Source: M55B112 sp040903745
GTDB taxonomy: Bacteria; Bacteroidota; Bacteroidia; Bacteroidales; GCA-2748055
DNA length: 27,118 bases
Reading direction: 5' to 3'
Assembly (NCBI GenBank): GCA_040903745.1
Contig: JBBDUV010000078.1
Location: 1 to 27,118, forward strand
The notes under the pieces are model-generated. The model did not search any database, had not been told where the DNA came from, and worked only from the letters and a program-made list of their open reading frames with translations. Position 1 is the stretch's first letter. Every line of letters starts with the position of its first letter. Shown piece after piece: positions 7,909-15,887 of this stretch. A program made the translations under genes and the position numbers.

Positions 7909-8738
7909 TGGGCACCTCACAGTCAAGCAAAGGAGCACCAGGAAATGTTCCACTGGTTCCTCCATGGGCGGATGATGATGAAAAAAACCCAAATCAATCG
8001 GATGACTCTTATACCGGTAATGACGACAAAGCACCATCGCCCCCAAAGGATTTGCCTTTAGCTCCGGCTGGACGGTTTAAAGGTGCACGTACAAATATCA
8101 ATAGTTTTGCCAAAAATGGTGAAACAGATAAATTACGTAGAGGAGTTGGACAGTACATTAAAACAGGGTATGGGGGTTCAAAGACAGCAGCTAAAAGACT
8201 AAGCCGAACGATAAATACTGCAGGTGTTCTCTTCGATTTTCTTTCATCAATCTCTACAGGGCAAACAAGTACTGGTGAACCGTTTCAGGACATTGATATC
8301 AATGCATTAGTTGGTAAGGATGAGGATGAAATTACAGATGCCATTATTAATGCCGTTCGTCCAATTGATGGAGACCTTGATTCGGAAGCAAGTCAAAATT
8401 CAATAAAAGAAGCGTTTTCAGAATTATTGGAAAAAGAAGATAATACGGATTTATTAAATCTAACCGATGACCAACGTCTATTTGTTGTAGAAAAATTTGT
8501 TGCTAACGATGTATTTGCCCGATTCAATTTAGATATGGGGAAAAATATCCTGGATAATGCTCCGACAAGTGTTGCTGCATCGAGACTTAAAGAAGCAAAG
8601 GACTATATTAGAGAAGCAGTATATACAAAATTTAGAGAGAAAATAACAAAAGATACAGTATCACCATCTTCGATTAGGATCCTTATTCGAGAAGTACTAA
8701 CAGAAGCATTTGAAATCTTTGAAAGTTATGCGCAATGA
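7908..8738 (+). CDS. qatB: QatB: Qat defence protein of unknown function
   Basis: This 276-residue protein in second position of a Qat operon is named by position and general character, not by a catalytic motif. The first ~60 residues are Pro/Asp/Ser-rich and look disordered (VPPWADDDEKNP, SPPKDLPLAPAG). A Gly/Arg/Lys-rich region follows (RRGVGQYIKTGYGGSKTAAKR), then a mostly helical, acidic C-terminal half. No membrane segment, nuclease or NTPase motif is visible. Its ATG overlaps the qatA stop by one base, and its stop TGA is within ATGA shared with qatC, so stoichiometric co-expression is expected. A substrate or adaptor role for the QueC-like enzyme is conceivable but unproven. Confidence 0.82.
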   Translation: MGTSQSSKGAPGNVPLVPPWADDDEKNPNQSDDSYTGNDDKAPSPPKDLPLAPAGRFKGARTNINSFAKNGETDKLRRGVGQYIKTGYGGSKTAAKRLSRTINTAGVLFDFLSSISTGQTSTGEPFQDIDINALVGKDEDEITDAIINAVRPIDGDLDSEASQNSIKEAFSELLEKEDNTDLLNLTDDQRLFVVEKFVANDVFARFNLDMGKNILDNAPTSVAASRLKEAKDYIREAVYTKFREKITKDTVSPSSIRILIREVLTEAFEIFESYAQ

Positions 8739-10018
8739 AAATATATTGTACACCTCAACAAGATAATGAAAACAAATATACCCCTAATCTAAAAGTAGTT
8801 TTGTTCGGGAAATCAGGGGAAAAAACAGATGGACATGTCGGTGATCTAATTTGGAATGAAATTAAACGAGAGAAAATTAATCCATCGTTGCAAGCATGGG
8901 ATTTACTATCGATAGCCTTATCTGTTACTTCTGCAGATTATGCTGGTCATAGACAAGAAAGTCATGACGGTTGGACAAGAGTCTTTGAAATGATAATTGC
9001 TGTTAATGATACAAATTTTTGGAATGCACAAGCATCATTGTTATCAAAGCTATTTGGTTTTCTAACTTCTGATAGATGGAATTTTACCTTTGTTGATGGT
9101 GGTTTTCAACCGGATCCGCCTAAAACAAGTGAAATAAAAACGTTTGACAATGATTCTATTGTTTTGTTATCCGGTGGATTAGATAGCCTAATTGGTATTA
9201 TAGATTTAATTGCACAAGACCATAGTCCTGTTGCTGTTAGCCAATTAGTACTCGGTGATGCAGAGAAACAAAGAGATTTTTCAAAAATATTTACCCAAGA
9301 AGTTCCTCATGTTCAATTAAATCACAATGTTTCCATTCCAAATAGTGAAACACCATCATCCCAAAGAGCCAGATCAATTATTTTCTTGGCTTATGGAATT
9401 TTAATAGCCACTTGTCTAAAAAAGTATGAAAAAAGAGAACCTGTAACAATATTTATGTGTGAGAATGGATATATATCCATTAATCCTCCTTTAACAGGTA
9501 TGCGAATAGGAAGCCTTAGTACACGCACAACACATCCTATTTTCCTAAAGTTGTTTCAAGAGTTGGTAAACAATGCAGGATTAAATGTTCGGATAGAGAA
9601 TCCTTATCAGTTTTTAACTAAAGGCCAAATGCTCATTAATTGTTTTAACCAACCTCTATTAAAACAACATGCATATAAATCTACAAGCTGTGGACGACAC
9701 AAAAGACACGGACATAAACATTGTGGTCGATGTATACCATGTCTTGTACGAAGAGCTGCGTTCAAAACTTGGGGGGTAACAGACCAAACATATTATATCT
9801 ACGATGATCTGTCAATTAATTCACCAAACCATTCACAGTTTGATGATGTAAAATCGATAGCAATTGCAATTAAGGAGCTTGAAAATACTGGTATTGATAG
9901 ATGGATTGGAGCTCACCTGAATACTGCAATTCTTGGAGATACTGCAAATTATAAGAATACAGTTCAAGAAGGCTTGAATGAGCTAAAAATGTTACTCCAA
10001 GCATATAGTATCATATGA
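8735..10018 (+). CDS. qatC: QatC: QueC-like PP-loop ATPase of the Qat defence system
   Basis: This is a 427-residue protein of the QueC-like family. QueC enzymes use ATP to turn a carboxylate into a nitrile (preQ0) through an amide; in defence systems the domain is thought to modify a protein or nucleotide instead. The PP-loop is SGGLDS at 146-151. The QueC-type zinc site is complete: Cys319, Cys330, Cys333 and Cys336, the last three in CGRCIPC. The first ~130 residues (with DYAGHRQESHDGWTR) are an extension absent from housekeeping QueC proteins, which are about 220 residues, and mark it as the defence branch. None of the other queuosine genes is nearby. Start and stop both overlap neighbours by ATGA. 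Confidence 0.9.
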   Translation: MKIYCTPQQDNENKYTPNLKVVLFGKSGEKTDGHVGDLIWNEIKREKINPSLQAWDLLSIALSVTSADYAGHRQESHDGWTRVFEMIIAVNDTNFWNAQASLLSKLFGFLTSDRWNFTFVDGGFQPDPPKTSEIKTFDNDSIVLLSGGLDSLIGIIDLIAQDHSPVAVSQLVLGDAEKQRDFSKIFTQEVPHVQLNHNVSIPNSETPSSQRARSIIFLAYGILIATCLKKYEKREPVTIFMCENGYISINPPLTGMRIGSLSTRTTHPIFLKLFQELVNNAGLNVRIENPYQFLTKGQMLINCFNQPLLKQHAYKSTSCGRHKRHGHKHCGRCIPCLVRRAAFKTWGVTDQTYYIYDDLSINSPNHSQFDDVKSIAIAIKELENTGIDRWIGAHLNTAILGDTANYKNTVQEGLNELKMLLQAYSII

Positions 10019-10749
10019 TAGATTTCCACTGCCATCTTGATCTATTCCCTGATCCAATTGAGATAGCCGAAGAATGCAGAAAACGAGGTTTATATGTATT
10101 GGCCGTCACAACTACACCAAGTGCATGGGTTAAATCTAATCGGATAGGTACAAACAATAAACGAATAAAAACAGCACTCGGATTACATCCACAGTTGGCA
10201 TTTGAAAAGGAGAAGGAACTTTCTCTTTTTGATAACCTGCTTCCAAAAGTAAAATATGTCGGTGAGATTGGTCTTGATGGTTCACCTGGTTATAACAAGA
10301 CGTGGGATGCACAAGTTAGGGTGTTTTACCACATTCTTAATTCTTGCCAAAAAAATGGTGGGAAAATTATGTCAATCCACAGTCGTAAAGCAGAAAAAAA
10401 AGTAATTGACTTGTTGAGTGCATTCCCCAAAGCCGGAATACCAATTTTACATTGGTATACAGGTAATCTGTTAGAAATAAAACGTGCTGTTGAAATCGGA
10501 TGCTGGTTTAGTATCAATCCAACAATGGTGCAAACCAAGTCTGGTATAAGAATAATTCAGGAAATTCCAAAAAGTAGAATTGTCCCTGAAACAGATTCTC
10601 CATTTACGGTAAAACACGGAACGCCCTATAAGCCATGGGATGTAGAGTTTGTGTTTCAAGGATTATCAAAAATTTGGAATTTGTCTATAACAGATACAAA
10701 TAAATTAATATGGGAAAACTGTAAAAAGTTATTGGGAACGAAATTATAG
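10015..10749 (+). CDS. qatD: QatD: TatD-like metal-dependent nuclease of the Qat system
   Basis: This 244-residue TatD-family amidohydrolase-fold DNase has all the expected metal ligands: His5 and His7 in DFHCHLD, Glu84 in VGEIGLDG, His122 in SIHSRKAE, His146 in LHWYTG and Asp194 in ETDSP. It is therefore probably catalytically active. TatD enzymes are 3'-5' exonucleases or endonucleases; in Qat the nuclease is presumed to be an effector or processing enzyme. It is the last gene of the operon, overlapping qatC by 4 bp. Only 28 bp separate its stop from the stop of the convergent PLD gene, with no clear bidirectional terminator, so the two operons may read into each other. Confidence 0.92.
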   Translation: MIDFHCHLDLFPDPIEIAEECRKRGLYVLAVTTTPSAWVKSNRIGTNNKRIKTALGLHPQLAFEKEKELSLFDNLLPKVKYVGEIGLDGSPGYNKTWDAQVRVFYHILNSCQKNGGKIMSIHSRKAEKKVIDLLSAFPKAGIPILHWYTGNLLEIKRAVEIGCWFSINPTMVQTKSGIRIIQEIPKSRIVPETDSPFTVKHGTPYKPWDVEFVFQGLSKIWNLSITDTNKLIWENCKKLLGTKL

Positions 10750-10777
10750 CGATTAGATTAGGTGATACTTAACTCTT

Positions 10778-11581
10778 CTATGTTGAAATTATTCGCTTGA
10801 AATCCTGGGAATATTTGGTTGCCTGGGAAGGGTCCCTTTCAACAGTAATATTTTCATCATTCCGAAATTCAGCATTGTTGGTCCAATTGTATGATCCGGT
10901 AATCACCACTTGATTATCAATTACGCAATATTTATCATGCATTATCCCTGACCTATCAGATTTTTTAATTTTATGGGTCTTAATATTTGATAAGTCCACT
11001 CCATATTTCTTATTTATACCATCATCGTAAATTGCTACCTGGACATCGACCCCCTCATTTTGTTTTTCTTCTAATTTCTTTAGGATTAAATCATTTGTAA
11101 TCCAAGCAACTGCGGCATTAATTGATACTTTCGCTTCATCTAAAACTGATAAAATTATGGTTTGAATCTCGTTAAAATGTGCCTCATTACGAACTGGGGT
11201 CATTTTATTTATAACTCCCCCAATTATTGAATATTTATTCTCTTTTTTATCTACTGCATAACCTTCTTCTTTAATAATTGCATCTATTGATTCTGCACAA
11301 TTGTCAGGATTATCAGATTCTCCAATAACTTGTTCAATCAGTTCTCTCGCATTACCAGATTCGGCAATTTGTTTCAGTCTATTATTCACAAATTGCTTTC
11401 TCGAAAATCTTTGGCCATTCTTCATTTTTGGATTTTGAGGTAACCCATTTTCATCATAAACATCTCTGCATCCATATGAATTAAATAACTTAACTAACTC
11501 TCTTCCAGAACGAGAAGGGGTATGATCATCTCCGGTTATATATGGAGTGATCTCATTAATAGCAAAATCTGATAGCTTCAT
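10778..11581 (-). CDS. Phospholipase D-family (single HKD) nuclease
   Basis: This 267-residue protein carries one complete HKD motif, HxK(x)4D(x)6GSxxN: His215, Lys217, Asp222, Gly229, Ser230 and Asn232 (HDKYCVID then TGSYNW). One motif per chain implies a dimeric active site, as in the Nuc and BfiI endonucleases. The PLD fold occupies roughly 125-267. The first ~110 residues form a separate helical domain (ELVKLFNSYG, SRKQFVNNRLKQIAE) that I cannot name with confidence; its pattern is loosely like N-terminal domains found in abortive-infection proteins. It is the last gene of the long minus-strand operon, 5 bp after the UvrD-like helicase stop, so the two probably act together. There is no signal peptide, so lipid metabolism is unlikely and nucleic-acid cleavage is favoured. 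Confidence 0.85.
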   Translation of the reverse strand: MKLSDFAINEITPYITGDDHTPSRSGRELVKLFNSYGCRDVYDENGLPQNPKMKNGQRFSRKQFVNNRLKQIAESGNARELIEQVIGESDNPDNCAESIDAIIKEEGYAVDKKENKYSIIGGVINKMTPVRNEAHFNEIQTIILSVLDEAKVSINAAVAWITNDLILKKLEEKQNEGVDVQVAIYDDGINKKYGVDLSNIKTHKIKKSDRSGIMHDKYCVIDNQVVITGSYNWTNNAEFRNDENITVERDPSQATKYSQDFKRIIST

Positions 11582-11586
11582 TGTTT

Positions 11587-13299
11587 TTATTCTATTTGTT
11601 CGCTTCTTTTATAACCTGAATCTTCAACACACTCTCTTGGAATCATTCCTAAAAAGGTAGATTTCTTAAATTTATCCGTCCAGCTTCCATCACTGTTCTT
11701 CGGAGAATTCAACCACCTATTAGAAATAATATGACACTGTTTCCTTGTTCTTGTCAAAGCGACAACGAACTTACAACATTCAATATCTTTTACTTCATCT
11801 TCCTTTTCAAACTTTGGGATTGAACCATCATTTGCTCCAACAATAAAGACATGGCCTCCAGATAATCCCTTGCTTCCTTCAAATGTTCTTAACAAAATAG
11901 TTGGTTCCTCCGGATCCTGCTCTGCTTGTTCTTCCTCCTCACCAGGTGAAAAGTAGTTTATGATTATATCCGCATCACTTGGAAATTTTTCTTTAATAGT
12001 GCGTTTCTCATCATTTGAGAATTCTCTTGATTCCTGCTTTACGAGTTTTATTAAGTTAATCAACCCTACAATAGGTTGCAGGAAATCTTCTTCAAGAAGT
12101 CCTCTAAGTGGAGACAGGTTTCGGGATTCGATAATCACCGATTTTAAAACTATCCTACTTAGTAACTCTTCGGCTAAAACTCGCCATCCAAGATTAGAAT
12201 TTTCATCTCTAATAAGCATTTTAATTCCATCAAGAATTCTACTCTGATCCTCCTGAGATTTTGCATCAAATTCAATCTGAGGATAAGTACGGACAAGCTT
12301 CTTATGTAATTCTGACAAGTAATGTCTTTGACCTATAATCAGGACGGTCGGATATGACGAATCAGTATTATTTGATTCAAGAATTTCTCCTGATGGGATT
12401 TTTTGAATCTCCTTATCAATGTATTTTGCAATTGTTGATATAACAGGTACTTCAATAACCTTAATTTTCGGATGAAGTCTATTAGTTTCTTCGTTTCCAT
12501 CTGTATATGGAAAGTATGATTTCTTTAATCGATTCTTTAAACCACCGTATGCGATTAGATTTTCAATGAATGAATTCGTTGCATTAACTACAACTTCTGG
12601 ACATCGACTGCAATAGGGTAATTCAAATATATCGTAATCACCAGATTTGTACCTTTCTCTTAAATAATCAGGGGATGATGACCTTCCTTCATAAATTGCC
12701 TGGTCATCATCTCCTGCTATTAATATCGGCCCTGTCTTTTCAAGCTCTTTAAGAAATTCAACTTCAAGAAGATTGAAATCCTGGTATTCATCTACAATAA
12801 TATGATCATACTCCCCAAGTATCGAATTGTCTTCTTTTAATAATTGATAGAGCCGATACACAGAATCATCAAATGAGAGATACTTATAATAATCTCCTCT
12901 TGCTAAAAAAAATGCGATATCCGGGGTAGCTTCTTCTAAGTTCCGAAACTTAGTTTCAAAATCACTATAATCATAGTTAAGAAGGGTAGCATCATCTTGA
13001 ATAATTTCCGGGAGTTTAGGATAAATATCGACCTTTCCTTGTTGCTCATGCAATATTCGTTTACAAAAGGCATGAAACGTCTTAACCTCGGCCATATCTC
13101 CCATCTCAAAAGCGATATCATCAACCAACTTTCTGATGAAGGACAGGACAAGATAATTACCTGGTCCAAGAGATTTTAGTAATTGCTTGAAGGTATAAGT
13201 TTTGCCAGTTCCTGGACCGGCAACTATCAATTGTTTTACAGAATCTGATTCAAGAATCAGATCCAAATATCTTTGACGTTCTTCGGATTGTGTTGGCAT
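11587..13299 (-). CDS. UvrD-like superfamily 1 DNA helicase
   Basis: This 570-residue SF1A helicase has Walker A AGPGTGKT (27-34) and KTFHAFCKRIL (73-83). Motif II is DEYQD (170-174) and motif III is GDDDQAIY (196-203). The C-terminal part has FEGSKGLSGGHVFIVG and motif VI VALTRTR (about 513-519). All ATPase motifs are intact. Motif IV is unusual: where UvrD has a Leu-x-x-Asn-Tyr-Arg-Ser segment this protein has ELPYCSRCPEVV. It is far shorter than UvrD or Rep (about 670-720), in the size range of defence helicases such as GajB. The start is 57 bp after brxA with no terminator between, and the stop is 5 bp before the PLD nuclease. The helicase-nuclease pair is presumably a functional unit; whether it serves BREX or works alone is open. 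Confidence 0.87.
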   Translation of the reverse strand: MPTQSEERQRYLDLILESDSVKQLIVAGPGTGKTYTFKQLLKSLGPGNYLVLSFIRKLVDDIAFEMGDMAEVKTFHAFCKRILHEQQGKVDIYPKLPEIIQDDATLLNYDYSDFETKFRNLEEATPDIAFFLARGDYYKYLSFDDSVYRLYQLLKEDNSILGEYDHIIVDEYQDFNLLEVEFLKELEKTGPILIAGDDDQAIYEGRSSSPDYLRERYKSGDYDIFELPYCSRCPEVVVNATNSFIENLIAYGGLKNRLKKSYFPYTDGNEETNRLHPKIKVIEVPVISTIAKYIDKEIQKIPSGEILESNNTDSSYPTVLIIGQRHYLSELHKKLVRTYPQIEFDAKSQEDQSRILDGIKMLIRDENSNLGWRVLAEELLSRIVLKSVIIESRNLSPLRGLLEEDFLQPIVGLINLIKLVKQESREFSNDEKRTIKEKFPSDADIIINYFSPGEEEEQAEQDPEEPTILLRTFEGSKGLSGGHVFIVGANDGSIPKFEKEDEVKDIECCKFVVALTRTRKQCHIISNRWLNSPKNSDGSWTDKFKKSTFLGMIPRECVEDSGYKRSEQIE

Positions 13300-13356
13300 A
13301 ATTGTTTTCGAATCAAGCAGACTTAAATATTTCCATTCCTCGAATGTTTTATTCAG

Positions 13357-14070
13357 TTAATTTCTAATTCCAACATACCCCCCACCAACTCTTCCCTCCG
13401 AATGCTTCAATATCGTCATCTTATTTAAATTCAACACCGGTTCAAAATACATGAACCATGGCCGAAACTGCAGGTCATCAAGCAATATGGTTTTTGATCC
13501 TGAGAGTTTGATGTCTGTGTATATGCATAGTTCGGAAATAAAGGGGTTTTTAATGGCTTTCCTGGCTTCAATTTCGTAAATGGACATTCTGCTACGTTTG
13601 ATAGTCCCCAGTTCAATTATCATCGGAATTAAGGCATCTATGGCTATATCCAGTGTTCTATTGCTACCGTAAGCTGCACTCATTTTTGAGTTGATGGTTG
13701 AACGGTTTACCTGTGGCTGGACTTTGAAAATGGCACTCAGTGAAACTAACATGTCGTAGGTTATAGGATAGGTCAATGCCAGTAAACACAATACCATTGC
13801 TTTCCGGTCGGTTTCGGAAAGCAGGTTATAGGCTTCGGGATTAAATTTCGATTGTATTGTTTTAATGATGGATGGCCGTGAAAGGGTTTGCATCGCATAC
13901 TTTGATGCTTTTTCAATCCGGTTGACACCTTTTGAATATTGACCCATGTCCTGCCTGAAATCATTCAGTGTTACTTCACCCGACTGCAATAACCTGATTA
14001 TTCCATCATTCAACACGTTAAATGGTATTCTCTGGTTTATTCCGATATATTTTCCTTTCTCCTTCATCAT
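13357..14070 (-). CDS. brxA: BrxA (DUF1819-like) BREX protein
   Basis: This 237-residue protein is directly downstream of pglZ, overlapping it by 4 bp (ATGA), in the place brxA takes in type 3 BREX operons. BrxA is a small helical, DNA-binding protein needed for BREX function in the systems studied. The sequence is compatible: an N-terminal helix-rich part (FNVLNDGIIRLLQSGEVTL), a middle run of hydrophobic helices (AMVLCLLALTYPITYDMLVSL) that is probably a buried helix and not a membrane span, and a basic C-terminus. I rely more on position and size than on a diagnostic motif. The stop TAA at 13357 is followed by 57 bp before the helicase gene. Confidence 0.72.
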   Translation of the reverse strand: MMKEKGKYIGINQRIPFNVLNDGIIRLLQSGEVTLNDFRQDMGQYSKGVNRIEKASKYAMQTLSRPSIIKTIQSKFNPEAYNLLSETDRKAMVLCLLALTYPITYDMLVSLSAIFKVQPQVNRSTINSKMSAAYGSNRTLDIAIDALIPMIIELGTIKRSRMSIYEIEARKAIKNPFISELCIYTDIKLSGSKTILLDDLQFRPWFMYFEPVLNLNKMTILKHSEGRVGGGYVGIRN

Positions 14071-15887
14071 ATCTCAACAAATGGTATTATTACTTCCCAA
14101 AAATGACTTCCACCATGAGTTATCAAACGATCATTCTCTGGCACAAATGCTGACTTATCTTTTAAATAAACTGATAAGTCTTTAATGCCAACCGGCAGGT
14201 TTGTATTGTTCTTTAGAAATTCATTTTTCAGCGTTTCATTCGAAAAACGGATGTGTCTTTTACTTCGTGACAGTGCACCAAATTTCTCATTTAACCTCAA
14301 ACTTCTGAGTCCGGTAGCTTCAATATTCCCATGGTCGGTGGTAACAAAAATCTTAAATCCTGCCTGTCTGAGATTTTTAATTAAGGATGACAATATCTTC
14401 GATTCTACCCATTGAATCGTTGATAGATACAACTGTTCATCTCCCATTAGTACTCCATGCATCAAATCATCCAGGTCATTCACAACGAATGCAAGAACAG
14501 ACCTTGATTGGATGTTGGATATATCCACCGGTTTGTTGATACCAAATTTGAAATACTCAACCTCATGATCAGCATAGCCATGCTTTTTCCAATAGGCCTT
14601 AAATTGTTTTCCTTCATTGGAATTGTTTTCATTCAAATTTGGAATGTCACCTTTGAATATCGCTTGCCTTGACCAGGCAGTTATTGTCGGTATCCAGGCA
14701 AAAGTAGATTTTGGTTCTGCCTGAATTGTCTCTTTCTCCAGGATTTCAGCAATGATTAACCATTGCCAGTAAGCCAATCCATCCAATACAATCAATGCTT
14801 TTTTATGCTTGCTATGATATCTCATAAACTCCAACACCCTTGTTACCAGATATGGATGTTTACTGCCACTCCTGCTAATGAGTGAATCATAATTGGTTTC
14901 AAGAAATAACTGGAACCGCTCATTAATTCGGGTTTCAACAGAACCATAGTCGGGAATTGGATGGTTTTTCTGGCACTTGAATGATAAAACCTTTGCCCTG
15001 GCTGCAATCTGAACCAGATCAAACCACTCCTGGGGTTTGTCCTCAATCGTTACAATGGTGTTGTTGAGGTATTCAACAAGCATACGAAATTCATCCAGCA
15101 CAGATTGTTCCTGGTCATAAAACACTCCCACTTTGGCTGTGAATGATTCATATCGTTCTTTTGTGACCTGAACTGGTTTAAGCTGGCCTTTTATGAACAG
15201 GTATCCAATGGTTTTGGCAAGGTAGAATTCATCAAAATTAATGTCGCTTTCCTGTTGAAGAACCCATGCTTTCCACTTTGCTTCAACAAAGGCTAACAGA
15301 TTGTTTCTTGTAAGTCCTGACTCAATAAGGTCTGGATAAAAAGGTTTTACTTGTTGTGACAAGAATTCAGTTACAGCTTTATTTACTCCATTTTTCTCCA
15401 GGAAGACAGTTATCAATGCATTCAGCAATCTTTCTTTACCTCTGCCGGATTTTAATGTGTCAAAATCTACATTATAAATATTTTCCAGAATGAATTTTAT
15501 TGTTTCATTGTACCCCAGTGATTCGTATATTTTAAAACCTGCCAATATGTTTAGAACTGGAAAACTTAACCCTTTAAGTGCATCAGGATCCAGAAATGGG
15601 AGAATATCCCTCAATCCGATATTGGTAATTTTGGTTTGGTTTCTGACATCCGGCAGAACGGGGAAAATCTTACTTGTTACATAAACTATTATTTTATCAG
15701 AAGACCTGTTCAACTCAAAATGAATGCGGAAATCATACGCTGATTGTACGAAAACAATTTCATAACCTTTTGATGAGATATCTGCCTGGATTTCGGGATA
15801 ATCAAATATTCCATCATTATCAAAAACAAGAATCCGATTTTGATAGGATTGAACATTTTTCCTGATTATTTCAAGCAGCTTACTCAT
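14067..15887 (-). CDS. pglZ: PglZ alkaline-phosphatase-fold BREX protein
   Basis: This 606-residue PglZ-family protein is the hallmark gene of BREX. PglZ proteins have an alkaline-phosphatase-like metal-binding core; a type I homologue has metal-dependent nuclease activity, but the cellular target is not settled. The N-terminal 350 residues are a helical domain. The core begins with ALIVLDGLAYWQW (364-376, metal ligand Asp369), then TITAWSRQAIFKGDIP (about 401-416, the nucleophile region), NDLDDLMHG (470-478) and TTDHGNIEATG (516-526, Asp518 and His519), all in the family's order. It overlaps brxHII by 8 bp at its start and brxA by 4 bp at its end. Confidence 0.93.
   Translation of the reverse strand: MSKLLEIIRKNVQSYQNRILVFDNDGIFDYPEIQADISSKGYEIVFVQSAYDFRIHFELNRSSDKIIVYVTSKIFPVLPDVRNQTKITNIGLRDILPFLDPDALKGLSFPVLNILAGFKIYESLGYNETIKFILENIYNVDFDTLKSGRGKERLLNALITVFLEKNGVNKAVTEFLSQQVKPFYPDLIESGLTRNNLLAFVEAKWKAWVLQQESDINFDEFYLAKTIGYLFIKGQLKPVQVTKERYESFTAKVGVFYDQEQSVLDEFRMLVEYLNNTIVTIEDKPQEWFDLVQIAARAKVLSFKCQKNHPIPDYGSVETRINERFQLFLETNYDSLISRSGSKHPYLVTRVLEFMRYHSKHKKALIVLDGLAYWQWLIIAEILEKETIQAEPKSTFAWIPTITAWSRQAIFKGDIPNLNENNSNEGKQFKAYWKKHGYADHEVEYFKFGINKPVDISNIQSRSVLAFVVNDLDDLMHGVLMGDEQLYLSTIQWVESKILSSLIKNLRQAGFKIFVTTDHGNIEATGLRSLRLNEKFGALSRSKRHIRFSNETLKNEFLKNNTNLPVGIKDLSVYLKDKSAFVPENDRLITHGGSHFWEVIIPFVEI

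Noticed and set aside
8735..10018. Housekeeping QueC of queuosine biosynthesis
   Set aside because: It is nearly twice the usual QueC length, has an N-terminal extension, lacks queD/queE/queF neighbours, and is locked into a Qat operon.
10015..10749. Housekeeping TatD DNase
   Set aside because: It overlaps qatC by 4 bp and ends the Qat operon on an island, so it is the defence copy.
10778..13299. Gabija (GajA/GajB)
   Set aside because: The helicase resembles GajB in type and size, but the partner has an HKD PLD motif and no ABC-ATPase or TOPRIM features of GajA.
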